NCBI GenBank assembly: GCA_023374025.1
Contig: SIJG01000067.1
Location: 436,124 to 500,123 of the forward strand
From: Heterodera schachtii
Taxonomy: Eukaryota; Nematoda; Chromadorea; Rhabditida; Heteroderidae
Reading direction: 5' to 3'
Length of the DNA stretch: 64,000 nt
Shown piece after piece: positions 13,638 through 24,539 of this stretch (position 1 is its first letter; each line of letters opens with the position of its first letter). The notes below the pieces were generated by a model. That model was not told where the DNA came from. It was given only the letters and a program-made list of their open reading frames with translations, and made no database searches. Made by a program: the position numbers and the translations under genes.

Positions 13638-13788
13638 TTCAATGTTGATTTTTGAGTTTTCTTCTCTGACTGACTATTATGCTTTTTCAGTTGTTTTTAT
13701 CAATGTTATCTTTGATGTTGCTCTCTTTTTTAAATGTTTTGCTGATAAATAAGTCTTAAACAAATTCTTAATTAATAAGAAAACTCTT

Positions 13789-14265
13789 ATGAAAAACCGA
13801 TTCTGGCAACTATTTTGGCCCAGTTCGAACCCCGAACTCCGATTCGAACAAAAAGTAGAAGATCCATTTTTCAACAAACAAAATCGCTTCAAGTTTTTTG
13901 ACAATCGAGTTTCGGTGTTGGAATTGGCCTTTTTGAAGAAACCAGGACTAATATTTTGGATGATTGGAATTTATGACTGGTTCAGTGGCAATTTTCATGA
14001 TTTTATCTGTGATAAAATGTGGGCCTTTTATTCCCCTAAAAAGAGCCCAAGAATTATCATGTGTAGTCCATTTAAGGGGCCAGGGTTTTCGTTAATTCGC
14101 ATGCAAAAGTTGTTTCTTTTCGTTAAACCGGAAAATGACCATAACATTGACCCAGGAGTTGCGTGCCACTGTAAAAAAATTTCGGCACGTTTTTGTCTCT
14201 ATCTTATGACTAGGGCTCTAATTTATAGTTTTTCACTATTTTTTCCTGAGCTCCCCATAGCCTGA
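13789..14265 (+). CDS. uncertain open frame, 158 codons
   Basis: A frame starting MKNRFWQLFWPSSNPEL is open for 158 codons with a more balanced composition than its surroundings. No domain, signal peptide or splice partner is recognised. Its 3' end runs into TAGGGCTCTAATTTATAG, which resembles the terminus of a TAGAG/TAGGG-type element, so the frame may be transposon-derived. Treat it as hypothetical. Confidence 0.25.
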   Translation: MKNRFWQLFWPSSNPELRFEQKVEDPFFNKQNRFKFFDNRVSVLELAFLKKPGLIFWMIGIYDWFSGNFHDFICDKMWAFYSPKKSPRIIMCSPFKGPGFSLIRMQKLFLFVKPENDHNIDPGVACHCKKISARFCLYLMTRALIYSFSLFFPELPIA

Positions 14266-14576
14266 AATGCACGAAAAACATGTTTTTTAGGGGTGTTGTT
14301 AAGCTAGTTTTCGAGTTATTAACAACTATTTTATTTTTATTTTTAGCAACTAAAAACTATAAATTTTTGAAAAAAAACTATTTTTAACTATTTTGGCGTT
14401 TTGCCCAAAATTTGTCAACAAAAATGCAATAAAATGGAAAAATACACCCCTAACGATCAACTTTTTGAAAATTTTCAAAAATACCCCCTAAGAATCGGCT
14501 CAAAATTTTTTTCAAAAATACACTTTGAGAAATGAAAAAATTTTCAAAATCAAAAATTATCATCAAGAAAGTAAAC

Positions 14577-15556
14577 TAGGGTTCGAGCCCCGCCCCCGTC
14601 ACCCCCGCCCCCGCCGGGGGCGGGACAGGTTTTTTGGCCTCACCCCCGTCCCCGCCCCCGCGACTCAGACCCCCGCAACCCCCGCCCCCGTGACCTTCAC
14701 CCCCGCGGGGGCGCGGGGGTGAAAAATACACCCCTAAGAATGGCATATTCGTGGAATTAAAGGCAAAAATTTATACAATTTTGAATTTTTTAATCTTCTT
14801 TTACAAATTTTTATGAAATAAAGTAAATTTGCTTATATTTTTGCAAAATATTTGTGGTTTAGTGGTTAGTGCTTCAACATTAACAGTATTTTTGTTATGA
14901 GTTCGACACCGGTTGACGTTTTCTTTTGATTTTATTTTTTTTCTGATTAATACAGGGTTTCTTTATGTTCTTTATTTCTAAGAAATCTTCTGATTTGGGG
15001 GTAATGCCTTATTTTCATAAATTTTGGCAAATTTCTAATTAAAAATTCTTAAAATTTTCCCGGCGGCACCTATCGGCACCGCCGGACCTCTTTCTTCGCA
15101 CATTCACCAAGTTTTTTGGAAAAATGTGTCGGAAAATTTTTAAAATCTGAGTTTTAATTTCCTTGAGTAAATCATGATAATTTATAAAAAACGAAAATTT
15201 ATAGAAAAATCTTAATTTTTTTGGTCGCCCCTATCGGCACGCCGGCCCCCAAAAAAAACCTTTTTTTCTTAAAAAATTACCTAAAAATCCCTAAATTTGG
15301 TTATTTTTAGTCAAAATCTGTGCAATTTATGTCAAAATAAATAGAATCAAGGCGATCAACGAATAAAGGAATGTGGAGCCAAAGAAATCATTCATAAAAA
15401 ATAATTTTTTTTTTTGTGAGATTTTTGGAGCTAATTCAAAGCAAACCCCCGCCCCCGCGGGGGCGGAATTATCGCGCCACCGCCCCCGCGACTCTGACCC
15501 CCGCCAACCCCCGCCCCCGCGAAAAGCCACCCCCGCCCCACGGGGCTCGAACCCTA
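14577..15556. mobile_element. non-autonomous TAGGGTTCGAGCCCCG element
   Basis: The element starts TAGGGTTCGAGCCCCG and ends CGGGGCTCGAACCCTA, a perfect terminal inverted repeat. The arms are inverted arrays of CCCCCGCCCCCG (14585-14720 and 15440-15545), and two GC palindrome copies (15060-15085 and a partial near 15230) lie inside. The flanking octamers do not match, so the duplication has decayed or the borders are off by a few bases. Short frames inside are GC-repeat translations. Confidence 0.75.
14853..14926 (+). other. tRNA-like sequence, possible SINE head
   Basis: TTTAGTGGTTAGTGC resembles a tRNA D-arm/box A, and about 45 bases on GAGTTCGACACC resembles a T-arm/box B. Acceptor-stem pairing is not convincing, so this is more likely a tRNA-derived repeat remnant than a functional tRNA. 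Confidence 0.3.
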
Positions 15557-15659
15557 CTTTTGTCACTTTGGCTCAGCACATAAAATTTCGCCCGGCATTT
15601 TTAAAATTTTCTCTGCCATCCCCTACAAATTTGGTTGGGGTTTTCCCCAGTCCCCGATA

Positions 15660-16030
15660 TAAATCATCGTGACATTTAGCCTGATTTTTTGAATTTTTGC
15701 CTCGTATTCTTTTTATTGATTTGGCATTATGAAAAATTAAAATTGTAGATTTAGTTCAAGTTTTAGCAAGTGGCCATTCCTTGAGTCTTGTCAAATAAAT
15801 GATAACATTTCAGAAATATTAATTTGGCCATTTTTTGTTCATTTTCATTGCGTTACCGCATTAAATTGAAAATGTTAATCCTTCTTAATGAGAAAGAATA
15901 TAGAAGTAGCCTCATAATTTGTACAAAAGTGAAAATCATCGTGAATTGCCAGCAAAAAGTGAGACAAACAAAAGAATGTTGCGCGCATCTACAATATTTA
16001 TTCATAATATGGGCCCAAATATAAGTCACA
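15660..16030. repeat. dispersed repeat shared with 32.0-32.4 kb
   Basis: The segment GACATTTAGCCTGATT near 15672, and the stretch 15820-16005 (including GTACAAAAGTGAAAATCATC), recur in inverted orientation at 32040-32360 and partly at 30930-30990. This marks a transposon family present at least twice in the window. No coding capacity is evident. Confidence 0.65.
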
Positions 16031-16291
16031 AAAATAAATAAATTATCTTTGTTTCATTAAAATTTAACGAAAATTGAAAAAAGTTCTAAGCAAAAAAAAA
16101 AAGAAAATTGCGATTCAAGAATTTGATGCTAACTTTTTTGGAATTAAAATATTCTATATTATTCTGTTCAAGCGCAAAAATTTTTCTCATTTTTAAATCT
16201 TATGGTAAATTTTTTTAACAATTTTTGAACTCTGCGAATTGAGTCTGTATAAAAAAGCAACAGCCAGTAGTTAGGTTCCTCAATGTTAACT

Positions 16292-16416
16292 TACCGTATA
16301 TTCTCTAATTATCCCCCTGTCTCCATTTGTCCCCCCCGTATCTAATAATCCCCCCCCCCTTTCTGAGGAGGTTGAAAAATAATCGCCCCGGGCTGATAAT
16401 TAGAGCATTTACTGTA
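16292..16416. repeat. 125-bp MITE with TACCGTA/TACAGTA termini
   Basis: The left end TACCGTATATTCTCTAATTA and the inverse of the right end TACAGTAAATGCTCTAATTA agree at most positions. The interior is short and C-rich (10-C tract at 16350). Size and termini fit a miniature inverted-repeat element; the superfamily is not assignable. Confidence 0.6.
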
Positions 16417-16619
16417 CATTAATAAAGCTTGGGCAATTCCCACCCAAACCATCGCTCTTATCGTCTGAGCTACCAGTAGGCCATCCCATTCGTCCTTCCC
16501 TTTTATGCTTTGTGCCTTCATCAATTTTAAAGCATTTTAACTGTACTTTAGCTCAATCTATATAAATTCAAGGCTTGTCCAAATACTGTGTTTGAAATAG
16601 GGTCAAATTTGACTTATTG

Positions 16620-16766
16620 ATGGAGCTGTTCCTGTTCCGTCATGCCGAATATGAACGGCTTTACAATTGCACGGCGTTTCCCATTGACTCCGTCCCATTG
16701 GAGCGACGGCGGCAATTTGTGGCCGCGGAATTGCCAAATGCGTATTCTGTGCCATTTATTATGTGA
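16620..16766 (+). pseudogene. orphan coding-like exon
   Basis: This GC-balanced patch in AT-rich DNA encodes 48 residues (starting MELFLFRHAEYERLYNCTAF and ending before TGA), with normal amino-acid usage. It also reads open for a few codons upstream. No partner exon is seen on either side. It is probably an isolated exon or gene fragment; the family is not recognised. Confidence 0.4.
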
Positions 16767-16769
16767 ATA

Positions 16770-17880
16770 ATCAACATATTATTTTAATTTTTGAACGTGG
16801 AAATTTAACTCAGGTCGAGAATGAACTCAAGAAGCGAGATAGGATTTACTAAAAAAAAACCCGATGGGTAAACAAGGTTTTTTATGGGAACAGTATCAGT
16901 TTTATAAACCTACAGTAATTATTTGTAGTTTAATTTCATTAGCTGAAATTTTGGGCCTCTCAAAAGCAAAAAAAAAATAACTTAAAGATTCCGTCTTTAC
17001 TCAAAACAGGGGTGCGATCAAAAATTTTTCAAAATCAGAATAACGGGCTCAAAAAATCAGATTTTGGGGTTGAGAATCAGAACATTTTGCGAATTTGCTT
17101 CAAAACAGTTATTTTACAATTTATTCGGTCAAAATATATTATTAAATTTATATTTTCACCTCGCATTATCCATTTTAACAATTTTGGGAGGAAATAAGCA
17201 AATCGTAATTTTTTCGTGCATTCGGGATCAAAATAGGTTCCGAGTCGTTACTCAAAACCCATCAAAATGGGCGTTACTCAAAAAACCATCAAATTAAAAA
17301 TTTTTGACAGAAAATTATTCATAACTTCGCCCAAATAGAACCAAATTTTAAAAAGTTTATATCTTTCAATAGCCCCAAGTGTTTTTTTCAATTGTTTTAA
17401 AATTGTTTTCGATAAAAATAATTTTTTAAACCAAAAATTTTTATGAGGAAAAAATAATTAATTTTTGTGGACGAATTTTTGTGAAATTTTTTTTTCAATT
17501 CTTAAGTGTGTATTTTCTGAAATTTTTTCAAGTCGATTCTTAGGGGTGTATTTTTCATTTTTATTGCATTTTTGTTAAGGATTTTCCGAAAATCCTGAAA
17601 AAGGCGCCAAAAATGGCAAAATAGGCATAAAAATAGGTAAATAGGCATTAAACACAAAAAGTCCAAAATTGGCAAAAATAGGCATTATAAAATTCATCAT
17701 AGACACCCCAAACAAAGCAGAAAAGCGTTTTTCGTGCTTATCTGTGCGTATTAAGTGCGCAAAAATTTTAGGCATTTGCCTAAAAAAAGAAGCCCTACAA
17801 ATTAATTAACGCGTAAAACGACATTAATTAAGGCCACCAAACACACAAATTTCCCTGAAGTTTTTTTCGCAACTTATAAT
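16770..17880. other. AT-rich spacer with repeat fragments
   Basis: No gene is supported. Text around 17300-17420 (ATAACTTCGCC..AATAGCCCCAAG) resembles one arm of the fold-back MITE family found at 11651 and 36066. The 17520-17800 stretch (TTAGGGGTGTATTTTTCATT, then GGCGCCAAAAATGGC) recurs at 20060-20300. Confidence 0.45.
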
Positions 17881-18900
17881 CCGCCGGCCGACGAAAGAAC
17901 AGGGATCACTGCGGCGGGTGGCAAGGGCGTAGGCAGGGGGGGGGGGCTGAGGGGGCTAAAGCACCCCCCCCCCCCCCCCCCCCGAAACCCAAAAAAAGAA
18001 AAAATTTTCAGTAAATTTTCTTGAAATTTTAAGCAATTTTCTTAACAAAATTGCATTAAAATACCCAAAAATTTTCCCGGCGGCGCCTACCGGCACCGCC
18101 GGACCCCCATTTTACCATATTTTTGAAAAATGGAGACAAAAATGGCAAAAAATGGTAATTTTTTGGCGAAAAATTTTGTAAAATACACCCCATTATTCGG
18201 GATTTCAAAAAACGAAAAATACACCCCTAAAAATCGACTGAAAAACGTAAAATACACCCCTAAAAATGAATTTTTGATTTCAGCCCCCCCCCCCCCCCCC
18301 CCGAAGCCAAGGGTCTGGCTACGCCCTTGGCGGGTGGTAAGCATGAAAAGTGCCTGCACTTAGCAAATGCATTAAACATTAGCACAGATAAAACCGAGAA
18401 AAAAGTGAACAAAAGCACCGGAAGAAGAAAGACTGCCCCATTGTCCGTGGCGTTGCGGTAGTAATTCGGTGCCAAAGGCGGCGTTGCCGGAGCAGAAGCT
18501 GCGGAAGTTGGTTGACGAGTGGCAAAATGATGGCCTGAAATCACTATTACATTTAACACTGACAAGACCAAGTGATAAAAGGATCCGAAGCATGGCCCAA
18601 GGGTTGTTACCATAATTAGTGCCGCCATGGGATGCCAAAGAAGAAGCTGCGGAAATCGGAGGATTCACGACAAAATGAGTGCCTGAAATTTGTTTATCAT
18701 TTATCGCTAAATAAGACCAAAGAACAAAAAGACCAGAATGATGACCGAAGGGGGTGTTGATCATAATTATTTCCATATCGGTGGACGTGCGGCAAAATGA
18801 TTGCCTGTATTTACGACTACTGTTTTAAATTGACAAGATGAAATGTTAAAAAGACCCGAAGGATGGCCGAAGGGGCTTTTGGCAATTTAAAAAAAATTTT
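17875..18900 (-). pseudogene. remnant with tandemly duplicated exons
   Basis: On the minus strand three or four units recur. Each has a GGTCTTTTT..TTTCAG-like intron followed by an exon with pattern G-x-H-F-x5-P, then (in two units) SAAS and a Pro/Ala stretch; one reads GHHFATRQPTSAAS, another GTHFVVNPPISAAS. Unit spacing is about 120-170 bp. Some donors are lost (GATCC instead of GT). Beyond the 408-bp transposon the last frame continues to a stop near 17876. The family is unknown. It looks like an exon-repeat gene now disrupted. Confidence 0.45.
17922..18329. mobile_element. 408-bp element with 8-bp TSD, inserted in a gene remnant
   Basis: Termini CAAGGGCGTAGGC and the inverse GGCTACGCCCTTG are bounded by exact direct repeats GCGGGTGG (17914-17921 and 18330-18337). 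Inside are a G tract, a 20-C tract (17964-17983), a 19-C tract (18284-18302) and one copy of the GC palindrome (18077-18102). It interrupts a minus-strand frame that reads on across the empty site. Confidence 0.85.
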
Positions 18901-19318
18901 TAATCAATTTTCTTAACAAAATGCATAAAAGTTCAAAGTTTTCCCGGCGGCTCTTGCCGGCACACATTTTACCTTATTTTTTGAATTTCTAACCCCAAAA
19001 ATTGCAAAAAATAGCCCGGCTACAATTTTTTTTTTTTTGCTCTCCGGCGTCGACAATTCGCTGAAGAAAAAATGTAACCGAAGAGCAAAAAATAAATAAA
19101 CGGCACTGGGAGCGGCAGAAGCCGTAATGCGCTGGCCTAGGCCGACGGTTGTTGGCTTCTCGCCTCTTTTGTACGGGTTGTAACGGTGGACACCACCGGC
19201 AGCGGCTGAAAGGGTATTTAGGTGAAATGTGTGACACTTTTTTGCTTTAAAATTAATTTGCTGGAATTTTTGCCTAGAATGAACAGGGAATTGTCCCTCC
19301 CAATATTAATGTAGGTAC

Positions 19319-19871
19319 CAGGGATGTTGCAAGTTTCACTTTTCGCCTTTCGCTTTTTTGGGCCTTTCTTTCGCTTTTTGGCTGAAAAGCGAAATAAAAG
19401 TGCACCCCTAAAGATTGGCTTTTTAAAATAAACATTAATATTGTAATAAACTTTTGGAGAAAGTCTATAGAATTTATCTTTTAAGCTTTTTTTATGAAAT
19501 GTCTTTAATTGGGAATTTTTTCTCTTTCTGGAAGAGTTGCTTTCTAGTTATGGTCAGGAGAAAACGAAGCAAAATTGCCCACTTTTGACAAAACTGGCAT
19601 TCCGTTTTCTTTCTGCACCGGCTACTTCAGCCGAAAGCGAGCGTCTTTTTTCAACGGCAGGATTGATCATAAATGACTTGAGAAAACGTTTGACGCCCGA
19701 AAATGCTGAAATGTTATTGTTTTTGCACCACAATATCCAAATTTATGATTTCAATTATGAATAATTTTTAGAAAAAAAATTTCGCCTTTTCGCTTTTGTT
19801 GGGCATTTCGCTTTCGCCTTTTCGCTTTTTATTTTGGTTTCGCCTTTTATTTTATTTTTACAACGTCACTG
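19319..19871. mobile_element. internally deleted hAT element
   Basis: The left end CAGGGATGTTGCAA and the inverse of the right end CAGTGACGTTGTAA form an imperfect terminal repeat. Flanks GTAGGTAC and GTAGATAT match at six of eight bases, with two transitions, as expected of an aged 8-bp duplication. Subterminal DNA is rich in TTTCGCCTTTTCGC words. It still holds the tail of a transposase. Confidence 0.7.
19537..19764 (+). pseudogene. hAT transposase C-terminal dimerisation fragment
   Basis: The frame carries the hAT C-terminal signature: LAFRFLSAPATSAESERLFS, then TAG, an arginine-rich LRKRLTPENAEMLLFL segment and HHN near the end. In hAT enzymes this region mediates dimerisation and forms part of the catalytic fold. 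The rest of the transposase, including DDE residues and the BED finger, is absent, so it is non-functional. It lies inside the deleted element 19319-19871. Confidence 0.85.
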
Positions 19872-20345
19872 GTAGATATAGGCGTTCAAATTCCGCTATT
19901 TGTTGTTTGAGCTGGCCATTTTGCTGTTCAAGCTCAGCATTGCGGCTGATGAGCTCATTGTTGAGTTTTGTCATATCAAGAAAAAAAATAATTAAGTTTT
20001 GGGGATCTGTTTTTGTGAAGTTTTAATTTTTAGGAGTCTATTTTCTGAAAATTTTTCGAGCCGGTTCTTAGGGGGTATGTTTTTCATTTTTATTGCATTT
20101 ATATAAAGGATTTTTCCCAAAATCCTGAAAAAGGCGCCAAAAATATCGAAATAGTCATAAAAATAAGCAAATAGGCATTAAGCACAAAAATTTAAAATAG
20201 GCAAAGTTAGGCATTATAAAAGTCATCGTAGACACCCCAAACCAAGCGGAAAATTAGTTTTTAAGTGCGCAGAAATTTTAGGAATTTGCCAAAAAATTGC
20301 ATCCCTATAGATGACCATTGAAACGGGACCGGTTGGATATCATGG

Positions 20346-20463
20346 GATTTCATAAAATATGAATAAATGGAAAATGAGACCCAGTTAGAAAAAAACATGT
20401 TTTTCACAATGATTTCATAAAATATGAATAAATGGAAAATGAGACCCAGTTAGAAAAAAACAT
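20346..20463. repeat. 65-bp tandem duplication
   Basis: GATTTCATAAAATATGAATA with its following 45 bases occurs twice head to tail (20346 and 20411), almost identically. A recent local duplication; no gene is involved. Confidence 0.8.
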
Positions 20464-20469
20464 GTGATG

Positions 20470-21100
20470 CCGCCGCATACATGAGAAAAATGTCGACTAA
20501 TTAAAAGGTTTATTTCTTTTGAATTTTCCGAGATTAAAAATTTAGCTCTTTTATCCCAATTTATTGAGTGTCACTTCTAGCGCATGGTTTCACAGAATTG
20601 CCAAAAAAATACCTGGAATGTATGAAGTGCTTAAGTATGTGATAAAATAAAATGGTGAAATGGTACGAAAGTCGAGGAGAAGAGTTCCCTGGCACACAAA
20701 AACGTTTAATGAATGTCCAAAGTTCAGGCCGACAAATACAATAGGAAAAATGGGGCATATCGGCGAAAGGGAGGAAAATGTTGGCCGAAAGAAAGTGAAG
20801 AGAAATGCCAAATTAAAAAAAAAATGGATAAACGGCGGGGCCAATGGGAGGGATAGACGCAGATGTGAGAAAAAGAGAAAAGGAGCAAAATGGTAAATAA
20901 GAAAAAGGAAATGGAATTACTGTAACAAAAAATGAGAGAAAAAGAGACGAAAAATAAATACATAAAATTGGAACAAATGTGAAAAAGGAATCCGATCTTT
21001 TGTCCCCGGGCTTCGCACGACTGATCCTCAATTCCGCCGGGAGGGATCTCCCGTTTTGCCCTCCCATTTTTAACATGAAGGTATTTAAATACATTATCAG
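20470..21100. other. no supported gene
   Basis: Open frames on both strands here have no recognisable domain and skewed Lys/Arg or Phe content. The stretch 20990-21060 is GC-balanced but lacks splice or start context. Nothing can be annotated with confidence. Confidence 0.4.
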
Positions 21101-23103
21101 CGTGGTGCGACATTTGAGGACCCGACATTTGAGGACCCGACTTTTGAGGACCCGACATTTGAGGATTTGACATTTTAGGACCCGACATTTGCGGATATTC
21201 CCGACATTTGAGGACCCGACTTTTGAGGACCCGACATTTGAGGATATACACAATTGCAAAAAAAAATGAATGAAAATTTTATTTATATCATTATAAAAAA
21301 GAAAAAGCCATTCTCGAGGGCCAGGTAAGCAAATTATAAATTGCACCAAATGCTGGTAAGCCCCTATCAATCTTTGATTATTTTGGAGTTTCATATTCAA
21401 AAACAATTTAAGATTAACTACTTCATTAAATAGTACTTGTGTTCGTGGCTGGTAATTTCGACATTGAGTAAATTCGACACTGTTGAGAATTTTAAAAATT
21501 TAATATGAAATTTTGAAAGTGTTTAGTATTTATGTATGAAAATTTTCTATTTATTTTCCAATTCGTAATTTTTAAAAGAGCAAGTGGTATAGCTATGAGT
21601 AAAACGTCAAACCTAGTGTCAGCGTTAGATAAAATGATTTATAATGCCAAATAGCGATTTTGAAGCGCTAATTCAAAATATATTTGTCAGTGATCACTGC
21701 CTTTTTTTAGATTGGTTGTTTTGATCATCAATAACTCGCAGCATCTCAACTAATCAAACAAATTTTTATCTAATTTTTTTGAAATAAGCTAGTGCTAAAG
21801 AATTTGACAATCAAAAAAGTTTGTGAGAATTTAAATCTATTTTGTAGCCACATTATGTCCTTATCAGTCATTTACGTGAAAATGTACTATTGTTTTATAC
21901 AAGCCGTGCACTACTATTTCAACCATGTTCGATAGCGGAATAGGAAAAAGTGCTACATTTATCCTGAAAGATAATGCTTAAACCTTTTTGACTGCACACT
22001 GAATTATATCAAAAATTAAAAAACTTGTTATTTGGACTGTAGCTCTTCCTGGGAAATACTGGAGTTTAAAATATCTTTTAGTGTAAATCCGATGGCTTTA
22101 GTTCAACCGTTTAGAATGAATAGGAAAACTTTTCGTACCTAAATACTATAGACAGTTAAAAAAAAATTTCCGGGACGGGATTCCCGATTCCGCTGGGCTC
22201 TACTAAATAATAAATACTTTCAAAATTTCATATTAATTTTTAAAAATTCTCAACAGTGTCGAATTTACTCAATGTCGAAATGGTCCAGTGCCGAAAATGC
22301 AGGAAAACAGTGAAAGTTTTTGAAATAGTTCAGTGTCGAAATTACTTAGTGTCGAAAATACTCAGTGTCGAATTTACCCAGTGTCGAAATTACATAGCGC
22401 CCTTGTGTTTTGGTAATTCATGAAGATCCCCTTTTTTCTATTAACATGTGGAATCATATGTATTTAGATAAAAAACTATCCCTAATTATTATTAAAATTT
22501 TATTACATTTTTATTTTTTCAAATTTTTCGATTTATGAAGACTTCCAGTTCCAGCAGGGTTTGATTTCGCTTTCACTTTTTTGGAGTGAAAGATTTTCAC
22601 ATCACTAATGAATGGCATTTTTTTGTGGGAAAGGCAAAAAAGTTCATATATCTTTAAATACATTTTAATTTACAAACTTTTTGTGTTAAATGCGATCCAA
22701 AATGATCAAAGATTGACAGGAGCTTCCCAGCTGGTATAATTTATATCGTGTTCAATTGCTGTTAGTCTGAGCAAATTGAATATTAGGATGACTTGTAAAT
22801 CATTAAGAAAGAAAAAGGCTGTTAATCTCCAAAATTAAATTTGAATTCATCATTTGTGCTGTCAAAATATTTAAATTATTCGGTTGTCCTTAATGCTTTT
22901 TGATACATTGCACCCGTTGGCCCTTGGGAAAGGCCTTTTCTTTTTTTTATAATTATTTAATTTCATTTTTTTTTTTTGAAATTGTGTATATCCTCAAATG
23001 TCGGGTCCTCAAATGTCGGGAATATCCGCAAATGTCGGGTCCTCAAAAGTCGGGTCCTCAAATGTCGGGTCCTCAAATGTCAAGTCCTCAAATGTCGGGT
23101 AGC
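21101..23103. mobile_element. element with inverted ATTTGAGGACCCGAC arrays, 9-bp flank repeat
   Basis: Left array (21108-21245) and right inverted array (22986-23100) repeat ACATTTGAGGACCCG about six times each. Both sides carry the direct repeat CATTATCAG (21092-21100 and 23104-23112). The termini begin CGTGGTGCGACATTTG and, inverted, GCTACCCGACATTTG. It contains the nested element 21444-22401. Confidence 0.75.
21444..22401. mobile_element. nested element with GTGTCGAAATT arrays, 8-bp TSD
   Basis: Termini CGTGGCTGGTAATTTCGACA and, inverted, GGCGCTATGTAATTTCGACA are followed by matching sequence of about 60 bases including AAATTCGACACTG. Flanks are the direct repeat CTTGTGTT (21436-21443 and 22402-22409). 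The right arm has extra CAGTGTCGAAATT copies. No coding frame. It inserted into the older element 21101-23103. Confidence 0.75.
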
Positions 23104-23335
23104 CATTATCAGAGAGCTATTTTTTCAATAATTTTTTGTATAAAAATATCAAATAAATTCAAAAAGCTCCCCCTTGAATCATTACCAACACTTGACAAAC
23201 AATTAAAAGTTCCTTCAAGCACTATTTCCTAAAATATAACCACCAAGGGGCTTTATTATTCAACCCCTCTCAAAAGGGGGGATTTATTTCAGGGTGGCCG
23301 GCTCAATTTAGGGGGGGGGGTATTTCCCAAGGTGA

Positions 23336-24470
23336 TGCGACATTTGCGGCGCTGACACTTGCGGCGCAGACATTTGCGGCGCAGACATTTGCGGCGCCCA
23401 GTCAAAGCGACACTTGCGGCGCAGACACTTGCGGCGAGGACATTTGCGGCGCCGACAGATGCGGCGCGACACTTGCGGCGCCGACAGATGCGGCGCCCAG
23501 TCAAAAGGACATTTGCGGCGCCGACACTTGCGGCGCCCCGTCAAAATGACATTTGCGGCGCAGGATTAAATGACCCCAAAAATATTTCAACAATTTATTT
23601 AAGTTAACAGAATTGTTATTTTAAGTTTATTTTTTAATAATGACAATTTAACAATAATTCTTGCAACCTAATCACAAAGATAAAGGTTGAGTCGTTTGCC
23701 GTTGTAACAGATTCAGAAAACATTTCACTTCGCCCTACCCAGCATTTTCAAAGCATAAATGGGATACTGTAATAAAAATATTTTTATAAGATTCATTAAC
23801 GCCATTAAAAAAGAGGAAGAGCACCAAAAAAACTGCCTGAGGCCTTATGGAATTGACCCAACTGGTGGGATTGCTGAAATACCTCGCTTAAAAAATATCT
23901 GCAAAATGATGAAGCGATCCGTAGATTAGAGCGGGATCGGGAGTTCAAAATTTTCCGGGACGGGAGTCCCGAACAGTAATCCCGTAAAAATCCCGCTCCC
24001 GTTAAAATCCCGTTCACCGAAAGAAAGCGGGAGTGGGACCGGGAATCCCGTAAAAATCCCGCGGGAGTCCCGATCCCGCCGGGCTCTAATAATTAATCAC
24101 ATTCATACATTGCAGTACCGCCTAGGGATGAAATGCTTTGAAGAATAGTACTGAAAGAGTGCTTAAGTGTTTTTTAATCAAAAAATAGTTCAAATAATTT
24201 TTGGGGTCATTTAATTCTGCGCCGCAAATGTCATTTTGACTGGGCGCCGCAAGTGTCGGCGCCGCAAAAGTCCTTTTGACTGGGCGCCGCATCTGTCGTC
24301 GCCGCAAATGTCGGCGCCCAAGTGTCGCTTTGACTGGGCGCCGCAAATGTCTGCGCCGCAAGTGTCACGCCGCAAATGTCGGCGCCGCAACTGTCGCTTT
24401 GACTGGGCGCCGCAAATGTCTGCGCCGCAAGTGTCAGCGCCGCAAATGTCAGCGCCGCAAATGTCGGCCA
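23336..24470. mobile_element. element with inverted GCGGCGCAGACATTTGCGGC arrays
   Basis: Arrays of ACATTTGCGGCGC/ACACTTGCGGCGC with interspersed CCCAGTCAAA occupy 23336-23570 and, inverted, 24215-24470. Such arrays read open in several frames (Arg/Ala/Cys-rich), but these are not genes. Outside each array lies similar GGGGGATTTATTT/TTTATTTAGGGGG text. No clean target-site duplication was found. Confidence 0.7.
23927..24088. repeat. TAGAGC element of CGGGA/TCCCG words
   Basis: Starts TAGAGCGGGATCGGGAG and ends CCCGATCCCGCCGGGCTCTA, an imperfect terminal inverted repeat; the interior is CGGGAGTCCCG words. It is nested within 23336-24470. A lone end of the same type (GGGCTCTA) is at 22194-22201. 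Confidence 0.6.
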
Positions 24471-24539
24471 ATCATTTCTCAACGCTACTCGAAGTAGGTT
24501 TTATTTAGGGGGAGGATGGCTCGAATAGGGGGGCTTATT

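Noticed and set aside
16430..16510. tRNA-like text on the minus strand (TGGTAGCTCAGACGATAAGA)
   Set aside because: D-arm-like words are present but no T-arm or acceptor pairing can be drawn, so no tRNA is called.
20561..20896. Overlapping frames of 65-84 codons on both strands
   Set aside because: Mutually overlapping, compositionally skewed (Phe-rich or Lys-rich), no domain, no splice context.
23336..24470. CRISPR-like spacing of short repeats
   Set aside because: Repeats are contiguous and variable with no unique spacers, are inverted at the two ends of an element, and the genome is eukaryotic.
23289..24510. Several Arg/Ala/Cys-rich frames on both strands
   Set aside because: Translations of GCGGCGCAGACATTTGC-type arrays at the ends of a transposon.
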